NCBI GenBank assembly: GCA_023381895.1
Contig: JAMCTA010000107.1
Coordinates: forward strand, 670 to 33,044
Source of the DNA: Chloroflexota bacterium
Lineage (GTDB): Bacteria > Chloroflexota > UBA4733
DNA: 32,375 nucleotides
Direction: 5' to 3'
The position numbers were made by a program, and so were the translations under genes. Under the pieces are notes generated by a model that saw nothing but the letters and a program-made list of their open reading frames with translations, was not told the DNA's origin and did no database searches. Of the stretch, positions 16,879 to 23,865 are shown in pieces (within the stretch, counting starts at the first letter, position 1; every line of letters starts with the position of its first letter).

Positions 16879-17247
16879 CTACGTTCCGCTGCGCACCGCG
16901 TCCGTCGCCGCTTGCGCCAGCCGCAGCAGGTCTGGCTGCTGATGTTCGTCTGCGAGCGCCTGCCAGTCCTGCAAGGAGGCGTCAACGGCACGGTTGCCGG
17001 TGCGCCGAGCGACGGCCTGCATGATCTCTTCGATCCAGAGCCCCGTTTCGGCGGCCAGCTCCGAGTACGTCGCCTCCTCGCGCAGCCAGCGCTCGGCCGC
17101 GTCGTCCAGCAACACCTGGCACGTCACCGCTTCCACCGCCCTGGATAGGAACGTGCCAGGCGCCTGATGGGTCAGGCGGGCGGCACGCTCCACACGCTGG
17201 AGCGCAGGAGCGTCGAGCTCAATCGTGATGACCTGCTTCTCATCCAT
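16879..17247 (-). CDS. Ribbon-helix-helix-like small protein, possible antitoxin
   Basis: A protein of 122 residues starting MDEKQVITIELDAPALQRVE, with GAGGAGGCGG immediately upstream of the ATG at 17247. The short N-terminal strand followed by two helices (ALQRVERAARLTHQAPGTFL then SRAVEAVTCQVL) resembles an RHH DNA-binding fold. The rest is acidic and helical (ATYSELAAETGLWIEEIMQA). Such proteins are often antitoxins, usually with a PIN or RelE toxin next to them. No intact toxin gene follows downstream; the DNA there looks degenerate. It could equally be a solitary transcription regulator. The identification rests on pattern only. Confidence 0.55.
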   Translation of the reverse strand: MDEKQVITIELDAPALQRVERAARLTHQAPGTFLSRAVEAVTCQVLLDDAAERWLREEATYSELAAETGLWIEEIMQAVARRTGNRAVDASLQDWQALADEHQQPDLLRLAQAATDAVRSGT

Positions 17248-17711
17248 GCTCCGCCTCCTCTCGTTGCATGATAACGGTCGCCAGGCGCCGTCGTGCTCGC
17301 TGCAGCAACACTGGACTCATTGTGCCCGGGGCCGTGAGCATGGCGAGCAGGCGCTCGGCTTCATGCACATCCAGTGTTCCTTACTGCAGCACCACGACAG
17401 CGCGAGAGCGACTCCGAGCCGGCGCATGACTCCTCCCCTTCCTGCTGACCAAAGAAGGTGTGGAGGGCGTGCTCTTGCGAGGGGCACCAGTGGAGAGCAC
17501 GCACTTCAATACTGACTTGGTTTTACCGACTGAGAGAGGATTAGACCACAAAATTAACCAGAAAGTACTTGCCAGCCTTGACAGGCGCCTCTCCGTCAGG
17601 TAGCTTCTCTGGAGTTCCCTCGCACCTCAGCTATGCTACGTCACCAGCCGCTCGTGGACGCGCAAGCACCTTTGCGTGTGTCACTTTGATGAGTCAAGAG
17701 GAGCCAGCACG
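17248..17711. promoter_or_regulatory. Upstream region of the orphan sugar-binding protein with a candidate promoter
   Basis: No gene is supported over these 464 bases. A relatively AT-rich patch (17515-17580) precedes TTGACA at 17578-17583 and, 17 bases later, TAGCTT at 17601-17606. The -35 box is perfect but the -10 match is only 3 of 6. This would give a leader of about 100 bases before the ATG at 17712. Confidence 0.4.
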
Positions 17712-19184
17712 ATGTCCCAGCCACTGACCCGTCGCACCTTCTTGTCCCACAGTGCGGGGACCACGCTCGGACTGGCGAGTACGGCACTGCTGGCGGCCTG
17801 CGGTGGTGCCGCAGCGGTCACCGCCACTACGGTGACGCAGACGGTCACCAAGGCCACGGTCAGTGTCAGCACGGCGACCGTGGCGAAGACCTCGGTCCGC
17901 ACAGCGACCGTCACCAGTGTGCAAGCCACGACGGTGACCGCGACGGCAGCGGCGCCGGGCGCGCTGATCCAGACGGTCAACGTCTGGTTCGACTACGGCG
18001 GCGGTGGTATGTACGCCTTCGAGGACATCACCAATGCCTTCAACCAACACTTCCCGAACATCAAGGCCATCGCTACGAAAGTGAACGATTATGGCACCAA
18101 GCGCCTGAACGCCATCGCCTCCAACACGCTCCAAGGCGGCTGGGCCTGGCTGATGTACGGCTGGGAGCTACCGGGGTATGCCGAAAAGAAGCTCCTGCGA
18201 CCGATCGACGACTACATCGCCCAGGCCAAGATCAACATGAAAGACTTCTGGCCAGTCGTACTCGAGGATACCTCGTGGAATGGCAAGTACTATGCGATGA
18301 CCAATCACCCCGCGGTCTCCGTCTTTTGGGAAAACCAGGACCTGGTGAAAGCCCGGGGGATGAATCCAGCGGCGCTGCCGGGGACCTGGGATGATATCCT
18401 CAGCGCGGCGCAGAAGCTCACCACCAAGACGAACGGGCAGCTCGACGTCGTCGGGCTGGATCCGACCCACGTCGCCTACAGCTCCTGGGCGCCCGCATGG
18501 ATGGCGGCCAACGGCGTGGATATTCTCAGCACGGATGGGCGTAAGGTGACCTTCAACACGGCAGCGGCGCAAGCAGCGTTGAACTACGTCGTGAAGTTCG
18601 TCGATGCCGTCTATGGCAGTAAAGACGCGCTGGACAAGTGGTACAAGGTCAATAACTTCCACTACGCGCCGATCGCCCTGGGGAAGGTCGCGATGGAGAC
18701 TGACGGCAACTGGCTCGCCTGGGACATCAGCCAGCAGAAACCCCCGATCCCCTTCACGGTGGGGGCTATGCCCGGTGGTCCGAACAATCAGGGGAAGACG
18801 TACCTGCCAGAGTTGGGCGTCTTCAACTCCATCCCTGCTCCAGCCACGGCGCCAGATCCCTCCTGGGAGTACATCAACTTCTTCGCCTCCAAAGAAGGGC
18901 AGATCGTCATGCAGCGGCAATCGCAGGATGTCCCGGGCAACATCGCGGCGGCCGAGGACCCTGCGCAGGTGAAGTCCCACTTCGGGAGGGCGGAGGTCCT
19001 CAAGCTCTTTGCCGCGTCGCGTGGCTTCGTCTACGTGCGCTCCCCCGTCTATAACAAGTTCAACGATATCTTCAACAAGCTCAGCGACGACGTGATCAAG
19101 AAGAAGGCTGATGTGACCTCTGGCCTGTTGATGGCTGAGCAGACGGCACAGGCGGCGCTGGATAGCTACTGGAGCGGGAAGTAG
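17712..19184 (+). CDS. Orphan ABC sugar-binding lipoprotein
   Basis: A protein of 490 residues from ATG 17712 (GAGGAG about 9 bases upstream; a GTG at 17676 would add 12 residues). TRRTFL (6-11) is a twin-arginine Tat signal, and LLAAC (Cys30) is a lipobox. A Thr/Val-rich linker (35-85, with repeated TVT and TATV units) precedes the domain that starts VNVWFDYGGGG. Family-1 solute-binding features include the central AMTNHPAVSVFWENQDL hinge, PGTWDDILSAAQKL, and the GKVAMETDGNWLAWD segment typical of sugar-binding proteins. No permease or ATPase gene is adjacent, unlike the operon at 3106. It may use permeases elsewhere, or its partners may have been lost. The ligand is unknown. Confidence 0.88.
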   Translation: MSQPLTRRTFLSHSAGTTLGLASTALLAACGGAAAVTATTVTQTVTKATVSVSTATVAKTSVRTATVTSVQATTVTATAAAPGALIQTVNVWFDYGGGGMYAFEDITNAFNQHFPNIKAIATKVNDYGTKRLNAIASNTLQGGWAWLMYGWELPGYAEKKLLRPIDDYIAQAKINMKDFWPVVLEDTSWNGKYYAMTNHPAVSVFWENQDLVKARGMNPAALPGTWDDILSAAQKLTTKTNGQLDVVGLDPTHVAYSSWAPAWMAANGVDILSTDGRKVTFNTAAAQAALNYVVKFVDAVYGSKDALDKWYKVNNFHYAPIALGKVAMETDGNWLAWDISQQKPPIPFTVGAMPGGPNNQGKTYLPELGVFNSIPAPATAPDPSWEYINFFASKEGQIVMQRQSQDVPGNIAAAEDPAQVKSHFGRAEVLKLFAASRGFVYVRSPVYNKFNDIFNKLSDDVIKKKADVTSGLLMAEQTAQAALDSYWSGK

Positions 19185-19510
19185 AGACAGGGACGGCCCT
19201 CGTCCCCTGCCTTCCTCCTCCCGCGGGGCGGGGGAAACGCGACCCAGGATGGGGGCTTTGGCCGGATCGTCCACAGCGATGGTCGGGCTGGCGCTGCGGT
19301 CCTGCTACTGGCACTGCTGCCAGATCGTCTGCGTCCACGGGTACGCTACCGCCTGGCATGCCATGGGACTCCTCCTTCGGTCGCTGCGATATCTCCATAT
19401 CCACAGCATCCCCGCTGGAGGGGTCCCGCTTCACTACCACCTTGCTCTCAGAAAAACCTACCCCTTGAAGCCAACTCCCCCTTCTCTCAGCCGGCGCGTG
19501 GCGCCCGGAC
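19185..19510. other. Intergenic with a weak terminator-like hairpin
   Basis: Just after the stop, GGGACG-GCCCT-CGTCCC (about 19191-19207) forms a 6-bp stem with a 5-base loop. No T-run follows, so termination is uncertain. The rest holds no supported gene. Confidence 0.35.
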
Positions 19511-19539
19511 TTGACGTACTCGTCGTGACCTCTTATCAT
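19511..19539 (+). promoter_or_regulatory. Promoter of the arsR-fmdB-disulfide oxidoreductase cluster
   Basis: TTGACG at 19511-19516, a spacer of exactly 17 bases, then TATCAT at 19534-19539. Each box matches the sigma-70 consensus at 5 of 6 positions or close to it. Transcription would start near 19546, about 30 bases before the arsR-type start codon and just ahead of the palindrome at 19557. Confidence 0.65.
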
Positions 19540-19556
19540 CCTATGAACGACTAGGA

Positions 19557-19576
19557 ATATACGAGTATTCGAATAT
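19557..19576. promoter_or_regulatory. Candidate ArsR operator
   Basis: ATATACGAGTATTCGAATAT is an imperfect palindrome: 12 of 20 positions symmetric by strict half comparison of arms ATAT-CGA, with mismatches at symmetric pairs 5/16 and 9/12. It overlaps the start codon of the regulator and lies just downstream of the promoter, a normal place for autorepression by an ArsR/SmtB dimer. Binding is inferred. Confidence 0.5.
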
Positions 19577-19937
19577 GATTGCGGAAGTAGCCGGCGTACG
19601 GGAACGACAGTTCTACCGTTTGCAGGCGGAGCTGTGCCGGACACTGGCGGACCCGACCCGGTTGGAGCTGATCTACTTACTCGGCGAGGGGCCGCAGGCG
19701 GTGAAGCAACTGGTGGAGGCGACGGGGCAGCGGCAGGCTAACATCAGCCAGCATCTCGGCCTGTTGCGCGAGCGGGGGATAGTACAGGCCCGACGCGTCG
19801 GGCCGGAAGTCCACTACTCGCTGGTAGACACGCGTATCCTGGATGCCTGTCGCATCACCCGCGAGTTGTTACTCGCCCGACTCGCCCGGCACGCGGCATT
19901 GCTCGACTCGACGGATGTAGAACAAGGAGAAAACTGA
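19575..19937 (+). CDS. ArsR/SmtB-family HTH transcriptional regulator
   Basis: A protein of 120 residues. The winged-helix core is visible: ELCRTLADPTRLELIYLLGE, the recognition region VKQLVEATGQRQANISQHLG, LLRERGIVQARRVG, and the wing ending VHYSLVDTRI. The classical ELCVCD metal motif of helix 3 is replaced by QLVEATG, so it may sense redox or another signal rather than arsenic or zinc; only one Cys near the N-terminus and one in the last helix (DACRITREL) remain. The ribosome-binding site is weak (AGGA 18 bases upstream). It heads a compact cluster with the FmdB protein (3 bases between genes) and the disulfide oxidoreductase, which suggests control of thiol functions. Confidence 0.88.
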   Translation: MIAEVAGVRERQFYRLQAELCRTLADPTRLELIYLLGEGPQAVKQLVEATGQRQANISQHLGLLRERGIVQARRVGPEVHYSLVDTRILDACRITRELLLARLARHAALLDSTDVEQGEN

Positions 19938-19940
19938 CCT

Positions 19941-20135
19941 ATGCCTCTATATGACTATCGCTGTCCCGAGTGTGGCGCGCGTTTCGAGCAGTTCGTGCGC
20001 CTCAGCGAAGCAGGCGCACCTGTGGCCTGCCCACAATGCGGCGCGCCCAAGGCGACCAAACAGCTCTCGACCTTTGCGGTGGTCGGAGGTGGCGGCTCTT
20101 CCAAGTCCGTCGCGTGCGCGCCGGGCGGCGGTTGA
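19941..20135 (+). CDS. FmdB-type zinc-ribbon protein
   Basis: A protein of 64 residues starting MPLYDYRCPECGARFE, the standard FmdB/CxxC_CXXC_SSSS family start. Two knuckles, CPEC (9-12) and CPQC (30-33), would bind one zinc. The C-terminus is Gly/Ser-rich with a last Cys (SVACAPGGG). AAGGAG lies about 12 bases before the ATG. These small proteins are proposed regulators or accessory factors and have no fixed biochemical role. It is tightly placed after the ArsR gene and before the disulfide oxidoreductase. Confidence 0.9.
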   Translation: MPLYDYRCPECGARFEQFVRLSEAGAPVACPQCGAPKATKQLSTFAVVGGGGSSKSVACAPGGG

Positions 20136-20287
20136 GGCCTGCGTGCGTAGGGACAGGTCGTCCCTTTGATAGCGGTGTGGACCGGACACGCATCTTACCC
20201 AGAGTTGAGACAGGGAATCAGTGTGATGACTGGGAGAACCTGCCGCTTTGCCGGCGTGGCCTGGTTTGCAAGGGAGGGAACAGGACG

Positions 20288-20989
20288 GTGGCGCTCATCT
20301 CGTCAAAGGACCAGCAGATGCTTCGCGACCTCTTCAGCGAGCGGCTGCAAGGCGACGTCACGATCACGTACTTCACGCAGCGGGAGTCCATCCTGACCGT
20401 TCCTGGTCAAGAATGCCAGTTCTGTAAGGACACACGTGAGCTGTTGGAGGAAGTGACCGGCCTGTCGAACAAGCTGTATCTGCGGGTGCAGGACTTCGTG
20501 CGGGATGCCCAGGCGGCAGAGCAGCTCGGGGTCGAGCGTATCCCGGCCTTTGTACTCGCTGGTCAGGCGAGGGGGCAGGTGCGCTACTTCGGCATTCCCT
20601 CCGGCTATGAGTTCTCCTCCCTGATCGAAGACCTGCTGGACGTCTCCATCGGGCGCACGCGGCTCTCCGATCAGACGCGTGAAGCACTCGGCGGTCTCGA
20701 GCAGGATCTACACATCCAGGTGTTCGTGACGCCAACTTGACCGTACTGCCCACGTACGGCCAGGTTGGCCCACCAGTTCGCCGTGGAAAGCTCTCGTATC
20801 ACCGCCGATGTGGTTGAGGTCAGCGAATTCCCTGAGCTGGCACAGCGCTATCGGATCTACGGCGTGCCGAAAACGGTGATCAACGAGCACGTGAGCTTCG
20901 AGGGGGCGCTGCCGGAGCCAGCGTTCCTGCAACAGGTTCTGCGTGCCGTTGATGGCGGCTCGACGGGGAGCGATGTCAAGGAGACGTAG
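20288..20989 (+). CDS. Protein disulfide oxidoreductase (two thioredoxin folds), candidate selenoprotein with in-frame UGA
   Basis: GTG start at 20288 with AGGGAGGG about 10 bases upstream; 233 residues if UGA is read through. The first fold carries the active site CQFC (Cys43, Cys46) and the cis-Pro loop RIPAFVL. The second begins LHIQVFVTPT and continues PYCPRTARLAHQF, with the cis-Pro loop GVPKTVI near its end. Between VTPT and PYC, at 20738-20740, is TGA at codon 151. Family members have Cys there (CPYC), so the motif reads UxPYxC-style: U151-P-Y-C154. Downstream the frame remains open and well conserved to TAG at 20987. A Cys-to-Sec change at a redox site, plus a hairpin after the UGA, is the hallmark of a selenoprotein. 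The alternatives are a nonsense mutation (TGC or TGT to TGA) or a base-calling error. PDOs shuffle disulfides in the cytoplasm of thermophiles. Confidence 0.8.
20738..20770 (+). promoter_or_regulatory. Candidate bacterial SECIS element following in-frame UGA
   Basis: After TGA (20738-20740) come two possible hairpins. The first, CCGTAC (20741-20746) and GTACGG (20754-20759), encloses TGCCCAC. The second, GGCCA (20758-20762) and TGGCC (20766-20770), encloses GGT. They share two bases, so only one forms fully at a time. The second has an apical loop starting with G and lies 22 bases after the UGA. This matches the bacterial SECIS rule as I know it: a loop roughly 16-37 bases after UGA with G in its first two positions, like the AGGU-type loop of E. 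coli fdhF. The stem is short, and function depends on SelB in the host. Confidence 0.5.
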
Positions 20990-21130
20990 GCATGCTGCAA
21001 GCCATAGAAATCGCCGAGGTCACGCTGTCGGCATCTCGTCCGGCATTCTGAGTAAAGTCATCGGTGCATGGTGAGTCCTACGTGAGGCGTAATCACCGGC
21101 GTGTGACCACGCCTCACGCTGCGCTGGTCG

Positions 21131-21637
21131 CTACGCGATCGGAATTCGCTGTGCCGGCGGCTTCGTTTCCACTGGCTTGGGGATGCGTACTTCCAGCACA
21201 CCGTTGCTAAAGCTGGCTTCGATCTGTTGCGCTTGAGGCTCGAACGGCAGCGGCACGCGTCGGTAGAAGCTGCCGGAGCTTCGTTCCATCCGGTAGTAGT
21301 CTTCCTCCCGTACTTCGCTCTCGGACTCCCGTTTGCCCTGGATGATGAGGTCAGTACCCTCCAGCTTGACGTCGACATCCTCCTTCTTCACGCCGGGCAG
21401 CTCCGTCTTCACGACGAGGCTCCCGCCCTTCTCGAAGATGTCGGTGCTTGGGAGCCACGTCTCTGGAGATGGGGCGAGGCGGCGCCACGGTCGGGCTAGC
21501 CGGCCTGCTCTAAGGGGCCAGGCCTGATCCCACAGTCGCATGAACTCCTCTTGGAGTGACTCGAAGGGGTCGAACGGACCCCGCCGGCGGACCTGATTGT
21601 CGTCGGGCTTGACGGGGACACTGGTCTGCTCTGCCAT
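21131..21637 (-). CDS. Hsp20 / small heat-shock protein
   Basis: A protein of 168 residues from ATG 21637 (AGGAAGGA 9 bases upstream). The N-terminal arm is flexible and basic. The alpha-crystallin domain covers about 60-155: WLPSTDIFEKGGSLVVKTEL, PGVKKEDVDVKLEG and LIIQGKRESE, then the loop YYRMERSSGSFYRRVPLP and the family signature NGVLEVRIPKP. The C-terminal IPIA corresponds to the IxI/V anchoring motif. It is an ATP-independent holdase that forms oligomers and binds unfolding proteins. It neighbours a BON-domain protein and Usp genes, a stress cluster. Confidence 0.95.
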   Translation of the reverse strand: MAEQTSVPVKPDDNQVRRRGPFDPFESLQEEFMRLWDQAWPLRAGRLARPWRRLAPSPETWLPSTDIFEKGGSLVVKTELPGVKKEDVDVKLEGTDLIIQGKRESESEVREEDYYRMERSSGSFYRRVPLPFEPQAQQIEASFSNGVLEVRIPKPVETKPPAQRIPIA

Positions 21638-21778
21638 CGATAGATCCTTCCTGCGAAGTGTGGCAGTTCTCCTCTTCGCGGCCACCAGGAGCCGCGGCAA
21701 TCTGAGGGCACTCTGGCTGGCGGCCTCATCTCCTCCCTGAAATGTGGCCCAATGAAAACGGTCGTACGTGCGACCAGA

Positions 21779-22441
21779 TCAGGCAGCCGGATCGATCTGG
21801 AGATAGTCTTCGACGGCGTGAACGCCGGTGGTATACCGAGCAGCGCCGAGTACAGCTATCTTCTCAGCCCAGGATCTGACCTTGCCGTGCAGGATGATGC
21901 GCCCATCTTCGACCGTGACCTGTATGCGGTCGGCGAGACGATCAGCGCGGCGCTCGAGCGCCTCCCTGATCTCCTCACGCACGTCGCCGGCTCGCACTTT
22001 GGGCGGGCTGATGGTGATTGTGTTGGTCACGCCGCGTACACCAAGAAGCTGACGGACGGCTGCTTCTGTATCATCACGCTCCCGAGCATCTGCCACCGTA
22101 CCTGCCAGCGTCACCCAGCCGTTGGAGACGGTGGACTGGATCTTCTCGTCCGGAACGAAGACGTTCCATTCGAGGGCCCGACGCACAGCCTGAGCGATCT
22201 CGGTATCGCTGCGCTCGTGATCGGAAAGAGGCTTGACGATGAGATCGTTCGCTACATCCAGCACGCCTGCCACTCGATGAGCAGCCTCTTGGGCAGCAAG
22301 CCGCTTGGCGTAGCTGTCCACTATGCCGGTCAGTGTCACTACGCCCTGATCGACTTCGACTCCGACTGCAGTCTCCTCGATGCGGGAGTCCCAGCGGAAC
22401 TCCTCGAGCACAGCATGTTGTACGTCACGGTCGCTGCGCAT
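21779..22441 (-). CDS. Triple BON-domain protein
   Basis: A protein of 220 residues with three repeats of the BON fold at about 3-70, 76-146 and 150-217. Each has an alpha-helix, then I-x-V-x-V-x-x-G-x-V-x-L-x-G: VGVEVDQGVVTLTGIV, IQSTVSNGWVTLAGTV and IQVTVEDGRIILHGKV. Each then has a helix with A-x-x-V-x-G-V-x-x-V-x-N. BON domains bind phospholipid or other hydrophobic surfaces. No signal peptide is visible, so this member is probably cytoplasmic, which is uncommon for the OsmY type. It is located between the Hsp20 and Usp genes. GAGGAAGAG precedes the start. Confidence 0.92.
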   Translation of the reverse strand: MRSDRDVQHAVLEEFRWDSRIEETAVGVEVDQGVVTLTGIVDSYAKRLAAQEAAHRVAGVLDVANDLIVKPLSDHERSDTEIAQAVRRALEWNVFVPDEKIQSTVSNGWVTLAGTVADARERDDTEAAVRQLLGVRGVTNTITISPPKVRAGDVREEIREALERRADRLADRIQVTVEDGRIILHGKVRSWAEKIAVLGAARYTTGVHAVEDYLQIDPAA

Positions 22442-22765
22442 GGTCTCTTCCTCTCTGCGACGCGCGGGAGGCGCAATCCCGCACGATGCACAGTAACTCT
22501 ACAGTTCATAGGTCAGCGCTCCGGTGAAAGTGCGTAAATACAGCGTCAAAGAAATCGTGGTCCATCTCTCCCCAATCGTGAACGTACTGATGCCGAAACT
22601 GTGGGATGCACGCTGCTCCCAAGTCATCCCGATGGCTCTATGCGTGGCGGGTGGAACGACTGTATCTGGCATCAACCTGTTGCTAACACGCTTCAACGCC
22701 GATCTTTACGCGGTCGGTGGATACTCAGCGTGTACGTTGGCGATGCTGTGGTGAGGAGGTGGACC
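22442..22765. other. Divergent intergenic region, no gene
   Basis: 324 bases between the BON gene (minus) and the Usp gene (plus). Two overlapping open frames exist but neither has a family or good expression signals. No strong promoter or palindrome was found. Confidence 0.4.
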
Positions 22766-23791
22766 GTGTTCACCAAGATATTGGTGCCTTTTGATGGCTC
22801 CGAACTGGCAAGACACGCCGTTCCTTACGCAGCTGCGCTGGCCCGGGTCCGCGGCGGCACGCTCTTCCTCACCTATGTGCAGGCCCCTTGGGAACTCCCG
22901 ACGGATGCGCCGACACAACTCCACGCGACCGGCACGCAGCTGCGGAAGGAAGGTGTGACGGTATCCATCCGCATCCACCCACTGAGCGTTGGCAGCCCTG
23001 GTCGCGTCCTCCTCGATACAGCCCGTGAAATAGAAGCCGGCATCATCGTGATGGGGACGCGTGCCCGCGGTGCAGTCGGGCGCACCCTCCTGGGTAGCGT
23101 TGCAGACTACGTTCTACGTCACACCAAGATCCCGGTTCTTTTCTGTACCGTCCACACGGATAACGCCTGGACGGGGAAAGGCCCGCGTCGCATTCTTCTC
23201 CCACTCGATGGCTCTGCAGTCGCGGAGGAGGCGATCCCCCATGCGCGGGCACTGGCGAGTGAGCTGGGCGCCACCATGATCCTTCTCGGCGTGATTGATC
23301 CTGGTACAGCCCCAGCCTCCGGAAATCCTGAGTCTGAAGTCCCTTTTCTCGATGAGCTGCACCAACAGACGCGGGCGTACTTGGATAGGGTGGTTACGAA
23401 TCTGGCCAAGGATGGAATCGCAGCCGAGATCCAGGTGCGGGTTGGTGTTCCGGACGAGGCCATTGCTGAAGTCGCCCGTGTCCAGAATGTCGAGCTGGTC
23501 GTCATGGCCACACACGGACGCGGCGGCGCTGTCCGGTTGCTGCTGGGGAGCGTGGCGCTGCACACACTGCAACGCAGTCACGTTCCGGTACTGCTCGTGC
23601 GAACCGGCGGAGGCGCTGCGCACGCGTCCGGCGTGGAAGAAGCACACGTGGAGGAACCTGCAACCCGCCTCACTCTGACGTCTGACCAGTTGCTACTGGT
23701 CAGACGAGGACTTATGTTGCTCCGAGCAGAACCAGGCTATGCTACTCATGCCGTTGATCTCCTGCTCGCGCAGTTGCCGCCCTCGGAATAG
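22766..23791 (+). CDS. Tandem universal stress protein (two Usp domains)
   Basis: GTG start at 22766, chosen because AGGAGG lies 6 bases upstream and MFTKILVPFDGSE is the normal family start; 341 residues. Domain 1 (1-143) has ILVPFDGSE and GTRARGAVGRTLLGSVADYV. Domain 2 (148-292) has ILLPLDGSAVAEEAIP and THGRGGAVRLLLGSVALHTL, both with the ATP-binding G-x2-G-x9-G-S pattern. A C-terminal tail (about 300-341) has a helix (LTLTSDQLLLVRRGLML) not typical for Usp, perhaps an interaction segment. It is probably induced by stress or starvation. Confidence 0.92.
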   Translation: MFTKILVPFDGSELARHAVPYAAALARVRGGTLFLTYVQAPWELPTDAPTQLHATGTQLRKEGVTVSIRIHPLSVGSPGRVLLDTAREIEAGIIVMGTRARGAVGRTLLGSVADYVLRHTKIPVLFCTVHTDNAWTGKGPRRILLPLDGSAVAEEAIPHARALASELGATMILLGVIDPGTAPASGNPESEVPFLDELHQQTRAYLDRVVTNLAKDGIAAEIQVRVGVPDEAIAEVARVQNVELVVMATHGRGGAVRLLLGSVALHTLQRSHVPVLLVRTGGGAAHASGVEEAHVEEPATRLTLTSDQLLLVRRGLMLLRAEPGYATHAVDLLLAQLPPSE

Positions 23792-23865
23792 TCAGGAGTG
23801 GTGGCAGCCGTCGACCGTGATCGGGATGGTGGCCTGGTCTGGAGCGTGATCTGGATTTCTTCCTC

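Noticed and set aside
20992..21051. Short open frame MLQAIEIAEVTLSASRPAF after the disulfide oxidoreductase
   Set aside because: Nineteen codons, no clear ribosome-binding site beyond the previous gene's end; it could be a broken gene start but cannot be supported.
22524..22754. Small gene upstream of the tandem Usp gene
   Set aside because: The open frame has no recognisable features and overlaps an opposite frame equally open; the Usp start with AGGAGG is clear.
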